A stretch of DNA of 64,000 nucleotides from Labilibaculum antarcticum (GCF_002356295.1 NZ_AP018042.1:5240361-5304360); one strand, 5' to 3'. Shown: positions 25,625 to 39,797, counted from the stretch's first letter. Numbers and translations: made by a program. Notes: a model not told the origin generated them from the letters alone.

Positions 25625-27169
25625 TTATTGCCAAACCAAATGTTGCACTAATGAAGGATTGACATCAATTTCGGACTGAGGAATTGGCCAGATTAGTTGT
25701 TGTGGTCCCAACCAGTATCTGTCGCTTAATTTTCCATTATTTGGTCTTTCGTATGTCATATAATAATCAATCGCACGTTCTTTTAAGATACCCCATCTTT
25801 TTAGATCTAAATAACGAAGTCCCTCAAATGCAGTCTCAATTCTACGTTCATGTCGAACCATATCGACTAAACTACCACCAAAATAATTATCTACTTCAGT
25901 TTGATCAACGTGTGGCATTTGTACACTTTCTCGATCACGCAACTGATTAATTAAAGCAAATACTTCAGTTGGTGCAGTTCCACTTTCGGCAAGAGCTTCA
26001 GCTTTCATTAACAGAACCTCGCCCAATCGGAATACATAGAAATCTTCTTCTGCATCAAAATGATTCTCACTATTCTCTTCCTCCATGTATTTACGCTGTG
26101 CGTAACCTGTTGTGGTTTTTGAGAAGGTATTAAGAGGAGTTCCTCTCCATATTGCATTTTTACTTAGAATAGAAGCATCAAAACGTGGGTCTCTGTTCTC
26201 AGATGGCATATCGGTGTTATAAAGAGCCGATTCAGAAATTATTTTTCCATCTGTACAAAAATAATCATTAGCAAGATTAGGTAACACTTCCTCGTAATTT
26301 TTCACAGCAGTTCCCCAATATCCGGCAAAATTAGCACCGTCTTCGTCTGGCCCTCTCATGAAACGAACAGGGAATATCACCTCATCATTTATTTCGTTGG
26401 CATTTTGAAAAAGACCTTGAAAATCAGGATACAAAGAATACCCAAGGTCGATTACTTTTTGAGACCAGCTTGCAGCCTGCGTCCAGTTCTCATTATACAA
26501 ATTAATTCTTGCAAGCAATGCATAACCTGCTCCTTTGGTTGCTCTACCCCATTCTGCTTCTCCTGGCATTGGCAGATCCTCCACACAATCCTCCAAATCC
26601 GTTAAGATAAAATCGACAATTTCGGATTTCTGAGAAACAGGAGTTTCTGCCTCTTCGACAGTTTGAAGCTTAGTAATTAATGGTGCATTTTCAAAAGTCA
26701 TGCTCATCAGATTATAAACCAATGCTCTGACAAATTTAGCTTCGGCAATAATCTGCTTTTCAGTAGTTTCAGAAATAACATCTGCTCCTAATGTAGGAAC
26801 TGTCTCAATTACACGATTGCACCTTACAATTGATTGATAGCAGCTCTTCCAAAAATTTGTAGTAAGTCCATCGTTTGTTGAATGCTCTCCTCGAGACATT
26901 GCTCCTCCCTGCATCCAGCTCCAACGTATCCAACCGTCGTCTGACATATAATCCCATCGGACAGTACCTCCCGCCCACGGGTCGGAATCATAAATATTTG
27001 CACTCTGTAAATTTGAATAACATCCCGCTAATGCCATTTCTGCATCTGCCTGAGTGGTCCAAAAATTTTCATCTGCCAATTCGGTTAACGAATTTCGGTC
27101 TAGATACTCCTCCGAACATCCAGCCAAAAAAATCGTCACTAAAAATAATATTAAATATATTCTGTTCAT
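25625..27169 (-). CDS. SusD-like surface glycan-binding lipoprotein of PUL A
   Basis: This 514-residue lipoprotein has a signal peptide ending at C18 (FLAGCSEEYLD) and the SusD/RagB family pattern. An N-terminal helical part carries LTELADENFWTTQADAEMAL. TPR-like helices follow, and the C-terminal signature FRLGEVLLMKAEAL..ELINQLRDR-type leads to HERRIETAFEGLRYLDLKRW and PIPQSEIDVNPSL. SusD proteins bind oligosaccharides and close over the SusC transporter like a lid. The gene follows susC by 19 bases and is followed by a strong hairpin. The binding residues cannot be deduced, so specificity is inferred from the neighbouring sulfatases and galactose/fucose-active enzymes. Confidence 0.95.
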   Translation of the reverse strand: MNRIYLILFLVTIFLAGCSEEYLDRNSLTELADENFWTTQADAEMALAGCYSNLQSANIYDSDPWAGGTVRWDYMSDDGWIRWSWMQGGAMSRGEHSTNDGLTTNFWKSCYQSIVRCNRVIETVPTLGADVISETTEKQIIAEAKFVRALVYNLMSMTFENAPLITKLQTVEEAETPVSQKSEIVDFILTDLEDCVEDLPMPGEAEWGRATKGAGYALLARINLYNENWTQAASWSQKVIDLGYSLYPDFQGLFQNANEINDEVIFPVRFMRGPDEDGANFAGYWGTAVKNYEEVLPNLANDYFCTDGKIISESALYNTDMPSENRDPRFDASILSKNAIWRGTPLNTFSKTTTGYAQRKYMEEENSENHFDAEEDFYVFRLGEVLLMKAEALAESGTAPTEVFALINQLRDRESVQMPHVDQTEVDNYFGGSLVDMVRHERRIETAFEGLRYLDLKRWGILKERAIDYYMTYERPNNGKLSDRYWLGPQQLIWPIPQSEIDVNPSLVQHLVWQ

Positions 27170-27188
27170 GATATTTTCATTTTTTTGA

Positions 27189-30100
27189 TTAGAAAGTGAT
27201 ATTTACACCCATAGAATAAATTTTGGATTGTGGATAATCCCTGTTACGATCATCACCGGTAAGTTTCTCTGGATCATAATCTTCCACATCAGTCTTTGTC
27301 CATAAATTAATACCTGAGAAATAGATACGAGCATTCTCAATATGCACTTTTTTAGTCAGTTCTGATGGTATCGTGTAACCAATTTCAAGATTTTTCAAAC
27401 GTAAATAGGAAGCATCTTTTAACCAAAATGTCGAGTATTTTGTATTATTACCAAGATTACCCCATCTAGGAGTTGGAGCGTTACGATTATCTTCTGTCCA
27501 GTAATCCTTAGCTACTTCGGTAAAAGTTCCACTGGTTTCAGTATTATACCAATAGTAACGATCTATTCCTGAAATTCCTTGGAAAAATGCGTATACGTCA
27601 AATCCTTTATAGCTAGCACCAAGATTGAACGAATATTGTAGTTTAGGGAACTGGTTCCCGATAATAGTACGATCGTAATCATCAGAGATTTTACCATCAG
27701 GTATTCCATCGGGTCCACTAATATCGCGATATTTTACATCCCCAAGGCGCAATGGCTTTCCAAATTGTGTAGGTGCATTATTCAACTCCTCCTGCGACTG
27801 ATAGTATCCATCTGCAATAAATGCATAATACGATGAAATTGCTTCACCTTTTTTCGTGATAGAATTATTATTAATGGATTCTAATCCACCATAATTAGTT
27901 ACTTCGTTCTTAACGTGGGTTAAGTTAAAACCTCCAAACACATTAAAGTCTCCAAATGTTTGATTCATTTTCACGTCAATTTCCCAACCCGTATTTTTCA
28001 CTTCTCCAATATTTTGGAAAGGAGCAGATACATTACCTAATGTTGATGGAATGGGCAAACGAATTAGTATATCCGAACTAGTTTTGTCAAACCAGTCCGC
28101 AACAATTTGTACTTTATTATTGAACAAGTTTAGGTCTACTCCAATATCAGTAATTGTTGTTGTTTCCCATGTAAGATTTGAATTTGCCAAACTAGTAACA
28201 GAAACACCAGGAGCAATATCATTTCCCCATAAGTAGTTTTGGCCTGTTGCAATTGTTTGTGCATACGGATAAAAATTGCTACCTCCAATATTTTCATTAC
28301 CTAATTGTCCCCAACTTCCCCTTACTTTTAAGAAAGAAACAGGCCCAAAATCAGATAAAAAATTCTCATTACTTGCAACCCAACCTGCAGAAACAGATGG
28401 GAATCCTCCCCAGCGATTGTCTGAACTCATCCGCGAAGTTCCATCATAACGGTAATTCGCTTCAATAAGGTATTTATCTGCAAAGTTGTAATTAACCCTT
28501 CCAAAGAAAGAGTTCAATGCCAACTCTCTTGCATTTCCTGTTACATCTTTATTATTAATCCCTCCACTCAATTCATGAATATTATTATTAGGAAAATCTT
28601 CTACTGATGCTTCGAAGAAATCGAGACGGTATAATTGTGCTGATTGTCCTGCTAACACACCAATCTTATGTTTTTCATTAAGAGTTACATTATAAGTTAG
28701 CAGGTTCTCAAACTGATATCTTTTTGTTGTTTGATTGTTGTTGATTAGCTTATTATGCACATTCTCATTAATAACATTTCCTTCAAGATCGTAGGTTTCG
28801 TAGGTTGGCGTAAATTTAGAAAGTAAAGATGAATTATACACATATGAAAAATTTGGCTTAAAATGCAGATTTTTCAGAACCTCAACATCAGCAAATAACT
28901 TTCCTGTGAAGTTGTACTTTTCTGTAGTATTCTCTCCTCTGTTAGCAAATTCTACAGGATTCTTAATTCCTCCAACAGTACTTCCAGGTAAATAATATAA
29001 CCCATTTACTTGTCCCCAATTCCCATCGGTATACTTAACCGGAATAGTTGGATTTGCAAATCGACGAATAATATAATTCAAATCATCATCCCCATTATTA
29101 GAGGAACTTGCACTATTTAGGGTTGCTTCTATATCTCTTTTATTTCCAGAGAGATTGATACCAATCGTCACTCTATCAGAAATATCTACACTTATATTTG
29201 ATCGGAAATTATATCTTTTCTGACCTGTCTTAATCATTATTCCCTCCTGATCAAGATATTCCCCTGAAAACATGTAATGAACATTTTCCTTTGAACCGCT
29301 TACCGATAAATAGGTTGTATTCATTGGTGCAGTTCTGTACATTTCGTTAAACCAATTTGTATTGGCCCAACGATCAGGATCTGCACCATCTCTCATCGTC
29401 TGAATTTGTTCTTCAGTATAAAGCGCATCCTGTCCTTGTTCAGTTAGATCGAGATTCTGGAGTGTAGCAAAATCCCATGAATCAACAAAGCTTGGCTCAA
29501 CAATCGCCTGTTGCCATGCAAAAGATTGACGTAGGCTTACTTTTGGTTTTCCGCTTTTTCCTTGTTTAGTAGTAACAACAATAACACCATTTGCAGCACG
29601 AACTCCATAGATCGCAGCTGAAGCCGCATCCTTTAAAACAGAGAGACTTTCAATATCAGCCGCTGGTATTTGACTTAATGAAGATTCAATACCATCAACA
29701 ATTACCAATGGCTCCTGCCCTGCATTCAAAGTACCAATACCACGAATACGAATCTGTGGATTATCTTCTCCAGGTTGATTACTAAAATTGCTCACGGTCA
29801 CACCGCTCATTTGTCCTTGCAATAATGTTGCTGTGTTAGCTGCCGGTCGAGTTTCAAGATTACCAAAATCAACTGACGAGACAGCACCCGTTAGATTGGC
29901 CTTCTTTTGAGTGCCGTATCCAACAACCACAACTTCATTCATTCCAATTGATTCTTCAACCATCACTGCATCTATAGTAGACTTGCTTCCTACAATAAAT
30001 TCCTGATTGGTAAAACCGATGAAGCTAAATAGCAAAACATCCTTGCTTTCTACATTAATGGAATAATTACCGTCTATATCGGTAACTGTGCCATTAGTGG

Positions 30101-30251
30101 TGCCTTTCACCACAATGTTTACTCCGGGGATACTCAAACCGGATTGATCCGTAACCCTACCGATAACTGTTAATTGTTGAGCATTCACTGACCCACCAAT
30201 TAATAACAGCATCACGATAAGAAGACTAAGTTTTTGCATAATTCTTTTCAT
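27189..30251 (-). CDS. SusC-like TonB-dependent oligosaccharide transporter of PUL A
   Basis: This 1020-residue outer-membrane protein has a signal peptide (ending VNAQQ) and a carboxypeptidase regulatory-like domain (about residues 28-105; PGVNIVVKGTTNGTVTDIDG). The plug domain (about 110-230) contains VVVGYGTQKKANLTGAV and ANGVIVVTTKQGK. A long beta-barrel ends in the typical aromatic terminus (MGVNITF). There is no N-terminal STN domain, which agrees with control by the adjacent hybrid two-component system rather than by an anti-sigma factor. It imports oligosaccharides released at the surface, powered by TonB, together with the SusD encoded 19 bases downstream. The 289-base gap after the sensor gene presumably holds the regulated promoter. 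Confidence 0.96.
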   Translation of the reverse strand: MKRIMQKLSLLIVMLLLIGGSVNAQQLTVIGRVTDQSGLSIPGVNIVVKGTTNGTVTDIDGNYSINVESKDVLLFSFIGFTNQEFIVGSKSTIDAVMVEESIGMNEVVVVGYGTQKKANLTGAVSSVDFGNLETRPAANTATLLQGQMSGVTVSNFSNQPGEDNPQIRIRGIGTLNAGQEPLVIVDGIESSLSQIPAADIESLSVLKDAASAAIYGVRAANGVIVVTTKQGKSGKPKVSLRQSFAWQQAIVEPSFVDSWDFATLQNLDLTEQGQDALYTEEQIQTMRDGADPDRWANTNWFNEMYRTAPMNTTYLSVSGSKENVHYMFSGEYLDQEGIMIKTGQKRYNFRSNISVDISDRVTIGINLSGNKRDIEATLNSASSSNNGDDDLNYIIRRFANPTIPVKYTDGNWGQVNGLYYLPGSTVGGIKNPVEFANRGENTTEKYNFTGKLFADVEVLKNLHFKPNFSYVYNSSLLSKFTPTYETYDLEGNVINENVHNKLINNNQTTKRYQFENLLTYNVTLNEKHKIGVLAGQSAQLYRLDFFEASVEDFPNNNIHELSGGINNKDVTGNARELALNSFFGRVNYNFADKYLIEANYRYDGTSRMSSDNRWGGFPSVSAGWVASNENFLSDFGPVSFLKVRGSWGQLGNENIGGSNFYPYAQTIATGQNYLWGNDIAPGVSVTSLANSNLTWETTTITDIGVDLNLFNNKVQIVADWFDKTSSDILIRLPIPSTLGNVSAPFQNIGEVKNTGWEIDVKMNQTFGDFNVFGGFNLTHVKNEVTNYGGLESINNNSITKKGEAISSYYAFIADGYYQSQEELNNAPTQFGKPLRLGDVKYRDISGPDGIPDGKISDDYDRTIIGNQFPKLQYSFNLGASYKGFDVYAFFQGISGIDRYYWYNTETSGTFTEVAKDYWTEDNRNAPTPRWGNLGNNTKYSTFWLKDASYLRLKNLEIGYTIPSELTKKVHIENARIYFSGINLWTKTDVEDYDPEKLTGDDRNRDYPQSKIYSMGVNITF

Positions 30252-30540
30252 AACTAGTAATTAGATTAAAATAGCAATAAATATTACACACAGAATAGCA
30301 ACAAGTAGGACAATAGCCACAAAGTTTAATACTTTAAGACTCCTTGATTTGCTTTTCTGTCCTTTCAAAAAATTTGATTTCCTCATTTCACTTACAAATA
30401 ATTTCTATTGGCAAGTTGGCCGAAAACATTCCATTTTCAGAATCTATTACGGCAAAAAAAAGGGGTAAATCAAGCATTTATTGCAGGGGCATTTATTGCA
30501 TCATGGTAGGGTTAAACCTTCACAACACACGGATTACGGA

Positions 30541-33500
30541 CTAGCTATCAACACCTTGTCTGTATTCTGACGGGGAGCTTCCGTACATGTCTCGAAAACA
30601 TTTCCGGAAATATTTCAAGTCAGCTATTCCAACCTGAACTGAAATTTCCGCAATCGTTTTATGTGGATCAGCTAATAATTGAGTTGCTCTTTTTAATCGA
30701 ATCGATCTGATAAAAACATTTGTCGACATAGATGATAAGAGTTTTAGTTTACGATACAAAGTTGAAGTACTCATATTTAGAGATGAAGCAAGAACTTCGG
30801 CATTAAAATCATGATCATCCATATGATCTTCCACAATTTTAACCGCCTGATTTAGGAACTCTTCTTCATAAGAAGAAATCTCAATATCCGTAGGTTTCAA
30901 AATTACCTTTTTACTGAAAGTGTTTTTGAGTATTTTTCTACATTTAAGTAAAGTCTGTACCTGAACTAATAATTCCTGTGTATTAAAGGGTTTGGTAATA
31001 TATGCATCGGCACCAGTAGTAATCCCCTTAATCTTAAACTGATCGGCAGTTTTTGCAGTTAATAATATCACTGGGATGTGAGCCGTACGCTCCTGTTTTT
31101 TCACTTTTTCGCAAAATTCAAACCCATCCATCCCCGGCATCATCACATCCGAAATAATCAAATCAGGTAAGGTCTGCATGCAATTTGCATAACCTTCAAT
31201 ACCGTCAAATTTTTGTATCACATTATATTCCTCCTGAAAAAGGTCTGTGATATAATTATTAATATCTTCCTGATCTTCAACAATCAAGATAGTGCATTTT
31301 TCTTTTGTTGTTTTTGCAATCTCTCGCCTGACACTTTGAATTCCCTGCTCCATTTTAATAAAATCATCACAAGGGACTTCGACTACAAAATCCTGAGTAA
31401 CTTGATCTTCTGAGAAATGTTCTTTTCCTAATAAGAGATCAATAGAGAAAACTGTTTCAACATCTCTAATACTCTCAACCATAATACTTCCATGATGAAG
31501 CTCTACAATTTTTTTTGTAATAGCCAGGCCAATACCGGAACCTCCTACAGATCTGTTTAAAGAACTATCAACCTGATAAAATCTATCGAATATGCGATTA
31601 AGTTCTGATTGGGGAATCCCTTTGCCGTTATCCCTAACTGCAATTTTGACACTCTTTTCCTGCTTGATTAACTTGACGGATATTTCTCCATTTTGAGAGA
31701 CATACTTAAAGGCATTGGCCAACAAGTTATTCATCACAATACTCATTTTTTCGATGTCAAACCATAATATCATTTGATTGGCATCTGAGTGAAAAGAAAG
31801 TTTAATCTGATTGTTTTCAGCTAAGCCCTGAAATCCTTTAATTTCCTGTTTTAAAAATTTAACTAGATCCAATTTAGACACACTTATTTCCATTTTGCCC
31901 GTCTCTGCTTTTCTAAAATCAAGCAACTGACCAACCAATCTCAGCAAACGCCTGGAATTCTGCTCAATAAGTCGCAATTTATTCTTACTTGCAAGTGATA
32001 TATTGTCTACAGATAACAGTTCTGTTGCTGGTGCTAAAATTAGAGTTAAAGGCGTTCTAAATTCATGTGAAATATTGGTAAAGAACCGTAGTTTCATTTC
32101 ATTAATTTCCTGTGCCTGTTCTACCTTTACACTTTCCAATTCGAGACTATGGGCCAAGCGACTTTGACGAACTGCTACCCAACGAATAAGAGCTACCAAT
32201 CCTAGTGCAATAAATATATATATCATTATAGCCCACCATGATTTCCACGGTGCTGGAATAACTTTTATATGAAGACGCACAGGCTCTTCATTCCAAACGC
32301 TATGATTGTTGGAAGCTTTCATCTCAAAAATATATTTACCTGCCCGCAACTGATTATAAGTCACTGTTCTGTTTGTTCCAGAATAATTCCAATGATCATC
32401 GTAATTTAAAAGACGGTAGGCATAATTATTCCGTTCCGGCGCATCGAAGCCTAAAGCTGAAAAAGTAAGCGTAAACTCCCTCTCTCGATGCGTTAATTCT
32501 AATTTCTGTGTGTGACTAATATCCTCTTCCAAAATCACCCTTCCGTGCAACTCTTCTCCAATGCTTACCTTTTTATTGTGCATACTAAAACCAATAATAG
32601 CAGGCTTAGGAAGCTTTTGATTATCCCTAATTTTATTGGGTTGAAAATAGTTAAATCCACTCGCCCCTCCGAAATAAATTTCGCCAGTCGCATTTTTATA
32701 TACACAGCCTTCAGAAAAACTTCGCCCTTGCAAGCCGTCACTTTTATCGTAATTATTAAAACTTCTGTTCTTGGGATTAAAACGAGCTACGCCGCTATTG
32801 GTACTTATCCATAGTTTTTTTTCATTATCAGTAACTAAAGCATGAATATAATCATCGGGCAGACCATCTTCCTGATAAAAATGCTCAATTCGAAATTCTC
32901 CCGATTTCGTTTCTGTTAACAAATTCAATCCGCTGGGAGTTCCTATAAAAAAAGTACTATCGTTTAGTTGGCACCAGGACAAAATAATATCACTGGTTAA
33001 TTTTTGATTTTGTGCGAAGCTTAGACCTGCAAACGTTTCCTTCTTATCATCAAAAAAATAGATCCCCTTATAAGAACCAACCCATATTCTATTTTGATTA
33101 TCAGACTGAATCAATGAAATTCTTTCGTTTCGAAGAATAGAGTCATTCGCAGGAACAAATTGTTTCCAATTCTCTTCGGGTGTATTTATTTGTTTCCCCA
33201 ACCAAAAGCCATGCTGTTGCGTTCCAAGAAATAAAACGCCATCCTTCTCGAAAAGTGATTGTATTTTTCTAATTTGTTTTTTCTTTGTGGCAATTTGATT
33301 CTTTAAGTAGTATTTCCCTTTTTGAAAAACCAATTGGTGTAGGCCATAATCAGTTCCCACCCATTTGGTACCATCCAAAGTTTCATAGATACATTTAACA
33401 ACCTTAAAATCAGGTGTAATGGCATCACCTCTCAAATTATTAATCCCTATAAAATGCTTGCGATCTTCGGAATAATATAAACCTCCTCCTTTTGTACCAA

Positions 33501-34614
33501 GCCAAACGTTTGAATCTTTATCTTCAATAAGTGTCAATACATGGAAATTCTTTATTCCTGACTGATTATCATCATTGACAGCAACTCCTTGAAAAGGTAA
33601 CTGATTTCCTATTCGACATACACCACCACCATCAGTCCCGATCCAAATAGCTCCACTTTTATCTTCAATAATTTTAAGTATAATATCGTAATCAGTATTT
33701 AATTCCCCAAGATTTCCAGGTTTAATATTAACTTTTGAAAAGTGTTTGCTTTCAAGATTAAAACGATATAATCCCCCGCCCCAAGTTCCCATATATATCT
33801 CACCTTTTGAATCTAAGAGTAGGGAGTATGAATTACTATTATACACTTTATTTGGTTCTGAAGAACATTTCGGCATATAGCTAACAGACTCTCCCGTTTC
33901 AAGATCAAACCCTATCAAACCTTTTTTATTCCAAGCTGTTACCCATAGGATATTTCTTTTAGAATCAATCACCAAGTCATTCACATCATATAAGCTGGCA
34001 TCTTTAAAATTTGATCGTGTAAAGGTTTTATTATTTGAGTCATAAGCATAAATCCCTTTATTCGTTCCAATCCAAATATTCCCATTTGCATCTTCTTTAA
34101 TGGCCGAGACCCTATGATTTTTAAGGTGATATTCAAACGTATTGCTTTCCTCATTCCAGATAGTCAAACCTCCCGACCAGCCACCAAACCACATGTTGCC
34201 ATTTTTTTGTTCGTTGATTGATATGATTCTATTGTCCCCAATCATTTCGTTGGAATTGCTCTCATTTCGAAAGTGCCTGAATAAACCTGCTTTAGGGTTA
34301 TAAAGATCGACACCCCCAGACTTTGTCCCAATCCATAAGCGATCGTGACTATCCTCATAAAGACATTCAATTGAAGGATTGGAAAGACTATTGGTATCGC
34401 CTGATTTACGTTTAAACTGCACGAACTCATAGCCATCGTAACGATTTAACCCCCCTCGTGTCGCAAACCACATAAATCCTTTGGTATCGTGCACAATTCC
34501 GGTAATTTCATTCTGTGTTAAACCATCTTCTACAGTAAGATAGCTCACAACTTGCTTTTGAGCATTAAGCAAAGAGGTTACAAAAACAAATATTATCAAC
34601 AGATAGTTTTTCAT
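30541..34614 (-). CDS. Hybrid two-component system sensor-regulator of PUL A
   Basis: From the ATG at 34614 (a TTG three codons upstream is less likely) the protein has 1357 residues. It begins with a signal peptide (LLIIFVFVTSLLNAQ). A periplasmic double beta-propeller of two-component-propeller repeats follows (for example GFMWFATRGGLNRYDG; about 20-680). Next are a Y_Y_Y domain (about 728-790), one membrane helix (about 795-812), and a histidine kinase with the H-box NISHEFRTPL (H850) and ATP-binding motifs DNGKGIP and GGSGIGLAITK. The receiver domain has phospho-acceptor D1156 (ISDVMMPGMDG), and a C-terminal AraC-type helix-turn-helix domain follows. Such one-protein systems bind a specific oligosaccharide in the periplasm and activate the PUL. 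It sits directly upstream of susC and between the two arms of sulfatase/glycosidase genes it likely controls. Confidence 0.97.
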   Translation of the reverse strand: MKNYLLIIFVFVTSLLNAQKQVVSYLTVEDGLTQNEITGIVHDTKGFMWFATRGGLNRYDGYEFVQFKRKSGDTNSLSNPSIECLYEDSHDRLWIGTKSGGVDLYNPKAGLFRHFRNESNSNEMIGDNRIISINEQKNGNMWFGGWSGGLTIWNEESNTFEYHLKNHRVSAIKEDANGNIWIGTNKGIYAYDSNNKTFTRSNFKDASLYDVNDLVIDSKRNILWVTAWNKKGLIGFDLETGESVSYMPKCSSEPNKVYNSNSYSLLLDSKGEIYMGTWGGGLYRFNLESKHFSKVNIKPGNLGELNTDYDIILKIIEDKSGAIWIGTDGGGVCRIGNQLPFQGVAVNDDNQSGIKNFHVLTLIEDKDSNVWLGTKGGGLYYSEDRKHFIGINNLRGDAITPDFKVVKCIYETLDGTKWVGTDYGLHQLVFQKGKYYLKNQIATKKKQIRKIQSLFEKDGVLFLGTQQHGFWLGKQINTPEENWKQFVPANDSILRNERISLIQSDNQNRIWVGSYKGIYFFDDKKETFAGLSFAQNQKLTSDIILSWCQLNDSTFFIGTPSGLNLLTETKSGEFRIEHFYQEDGLPDDYIHALVTDNEKKLWISTNSGVARFNPKNRSFNNYDKSDGLQGRSFSEGCVYKNATGEIYFGGASGFNYFQPNKIRDNQKLPKPAIIGFSMHNKKVSIGEELHGRVILEEDISHTQKLELTHREREFTLTFSALGFDAPERNNYAYRLLNYDDHWNYSGTNRTVTYNQLRAGKYIFEMKASNNHSVWNEEPVRLHIKVIPAPWKSWWAIMIYIFIALGLVALIRWVAVRQSRLAHSLELESVKVEQAQEINEMKLRFFTNISHEFRTPLTLILAPATELLSVDNISLASKNKLRLIEQNSRRLLRLVGQLLDFRKAETGKMEISVSKLDLVKFLKQEIKGFQGLAENNQIKLSFHSDANQMILWFDIEKMSIVMNNLLANAFKYVSQNGEISVKLIKQEKSVKIAVRDNGKGIPQSELNRIFDRFYQVDSSLNRSVGGSGIGLAITKKIVELHHGSIMVESIRDVETVFSIDLLLGKEHFSEDQVTQDFVVEVPCDDFIKMEQGIQSVRREIAKTTKEKCTILIVEDQEDINNYITDLFQEEYNVIQKFDGIEGYANCMQTLPDLIISDVMMPGMDGFEFCEKVKKQERTAHIPVILLTAKTADQFKIKGITTGADAYITKPFNTQELLVQVQTLLKCRKILKNTFSKKVILKPTDIEISSYEEEFLNQAVKIVEDHMDDHDFNAEVLASSLNMSTSTLYRKLKLLSSMSTNVFIRSIRLKRATQLLADPHKTIAEISVQVGIADLKYFRKCFRDMYGSSPSEYRQGVDS

Positions 34615-35031
34615 TCTTTCCAATTTCTGGGCAGTTATTAGGCAACTACCATTTATTTGAGAGTATCAATTTATAGCAAAATCATCATCTGATATACTTC
34701 GAAATGTAACAAGTTTCGATGAAAAAACATCGCAAAATCTGCATATAATGACTCATTCTAATTCAATCTCTAAATTTAAAGACGGTTTCCAATATGAAAT
34801 AAATGGACTATTTCCTCTTCTTAACAAGAAATAATACCTATTGTGTTTTCCCCATTTTATTATCACTCTTTTTATTGCCATAAGTAAAGAAAAAGAGCTT
34901 TATTAAAATCAAGCTCAATAATCAGGATTGGGTAGTGACATTTGTGCTTTCTCCTCTTTTAGCCAAACGTCCAAATCCTTCTTAACATCTACCTTAATTA
35001 GTTTAATCACAAATATTTGACTTACATGGCT
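34615..35031. other. Intergenic region upstream of the sensor gene
   Basis: About 400 bases, AT-rich, with no coding frame. It holds the terminator-like hairpin of the upstream arm (34886-34916) and presumably the promoter of the sensor gene, which I could not place with confidence. Confidence 0.4.
34886..34916 (-). terminator. Terminator at the end of the upstream arm of PUL A
   Basis: On the minus strand GAGCTT (from 34916) pairs with AAGCTC (down to 34895) and is followed by TTTTTCTTT. It lies about 115 bases after the sulfatase stop at 35032 and before the sensor gene, so it plausibly ends the sulfatase/GH43/GH2 operon. Confidence 0.55.
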
Positions 35032-36468
35032 TTAATTGTTTCCAAATTTGAATAAATCAGATTCAAATCTAGAAGCACTCATCCTCTTCATTAACTCTTT
35101 AACAAATTCCGGATTATCATTTGCCAAGTTATTCGTTTCGCTTGGATCTATCGATAAATCATACAATTCTGTAGTCGTTTTAGATGGCATGAAAACATTA
35201 TAACGAACCAATTTCCAATTCCCCTTTCTTATCGCTTGTCTTCCTCCTTTTTCATGAAATTCCCAGTACAACGATTCATGTTGTTTCTGTTCTCCTTCTC
35301 CTAACAAAGTGGGTAGAAAAGAGATTCCATCCATTTCCTTAGGACAGTTCGAATTTGCAATTTCTGCAAATGTTGGCAATACATCCCAAAAAGCAGATAC
35401 ATGATTTGTTTTTGAACCTGACTTTATTTTTCCTGGATACCAAACAATCATTGGTTCTAATATTCCCCCTTCGTATAAATCTCTTTTGTAGCCACGATAA
35501 ATGCCATTACTATTAAAATAATCAGGGTCAGCTCCACCTTCTTGATGTGGACCATTATCCGAAGAAAATACAACTATTGTATTTTTATCTATTCCTAACT
35601 CCTTTAATTTATTCAATATATCACCAACCTGATCATCTAACAGTTTTATCATTGCTGCAAATGCTGCATGAGTTTCTTCCTGATATCCATACTCACCTTC
35701 TCTAAATCCTTTATCACCTGACCTGGCTCCTTCGTAAATTTTTTCTGGTTGAAGCTTCCCTCTATATTCCTTTAAGTTTTTCTCAGGAATTAAAAGTTCA
35801 GCATGAGGAATTACGTTAGGATAATACATAAAAAATGGTTTATCCTGATTATTTACAATGAATTTTATAGCCTCTTGATGAATCAGTTCAGGAGCATACT
35901 CAGTCATGTCTTTTCCTTGATTCCCTTCTAAAATAACTTTCTCTTGATTGTGCCACAGATGATCTGGATAATAATTGTGAGCTAAACGCTGACAATTGTA
36001 TCCATAAAATTCATCGAAACCCTGATAGTTTGGATCTCCTTCCGAACCAGGATAACCTAAGCCCCACTTTCCAAATGCACCAGTTACATAGCCAGACTCT
36101 TTAAGTATTTCAGGCAAAATCACAGTTTCTTTCGAGATCGGCACCTGACCTTCGGGCTTAACTTCTTTATTTCCTCGAATTGGAGTGTGCCCGGTATGCA
36201 AACCGGTCATTAAACAAGATCGGGAGGGAGCACACACCGTTGAACCAGCATAATGTTGAGTAAATACCATTCCTTCCCTTGCCATTTTATCTATATTCGG
36301 TGTAGAGAATTTTGTTTGTCCATAACAACTTAAATCTCCATACCCCAAATCATCCGCCAAAATGTATATGATATTTGGTTTCTGTTTCTCTAAACTTATT
36401 GTCTTTGCAGCTACACCAGAAAACATCGTTACTGCGAGTGTGATTAAAGGAATTAGTTTTAAATTCAT
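35032..36468 (-). CDS. S1 family sulfatase (S1_16-like), secreted
   Basis: From the ATG at 36468 the protein has 478 residues. The upstream extension to 36522 runs through the hairpin at 36503-36543 and is unlikely to be coding. After a signal peptide (residues 1-21) come the metal pair D39/D40 (ILADDLGYGD) and the formylglycine motif CAPSRSCLMTGLHTGH with C79. GKWGLGYPGSEG and FSSDNGPHQEGG complete the core. The CAPSRSCLMTGLHTGHTPIRGN context resembles sulfatase subfamily S1_16, which contains many marine and gut glycan sulfatases; subfamily is by memory of the motif and needs a tree. It is the last gene of the upstream arm, separated from GH2 by a strong terminator-like hairpin. Confidence 0.92.
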   Translation of the reverse strand: MNLKLIPLITLAVTMFSGVAAKTISLEKQKPNIIYILADDLGYGDLSCYGQTKFSTPNIDKMAREGMVFTQHYAGSTVCAPSRSCLMTGLHTGHTPIRGNKEVKPEGQVPISKETVILPEILKESGYVTGAFGKWGLGYPGSEGDPNYQGFDEFYGYNCQRLAHNYYPDHLWHNQEKVILEGNQGKDMTEYAPELIHQEAIKFIVNNQDKPFFMYYPNVIPHAELLIPEKNLKEYRGKLQPEKIYEGARSGDKGFREGEYGYQEETHAAFAAMIKLLDDQVGDILNKLKELGIDKNTIVVFSSDNGPHQEGGADPDYFNSNGIYRGYKRDLYEGGILEPMIVWYPGKIKSGSKTNHVSAFWDVLPTFAEIANSNCPKEMDGISFLPTLLGEGEQKQHESLYWEFHEKGGRQAIRKGNWKLVRYNVFMPSKTTTELYDLSIDPSETNNLANDNPEFVKELMKRMSASRFESDLFKFGNN

Positions 36469-36502
36469 TTCTACAAATTTATTAGTTAACTGATCTAAAA
36501 AC

Positions 36503-36543
36503 AAAAAAGCCAAGATATACAATGCGTATATCCTGGCTTTTTT
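36503..36543 (-). terminator. Strong terminator between GH2 and the following sulfatase
   Basis: AAAAAAGCCAAGATATAC (36503-36520) and GTATATCCTGGCTTTTTT (36526-36543) pair over 18 positions with one non-Watson-Crick pair around a 5-base loop. Both strands end in a run of six T. It starts 6 bases after the GH2 stop, so it should stop most transcripts before the sulfatase, whose ATG lies 35 bases beyond. Confidence 0.85.
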
Positions 36544-36549
36544 GTTCTA

Positions 36550-39777
<3,228 letters not shown>

Positions 39778-39797
39778 TTATATCTGTTATTAATATT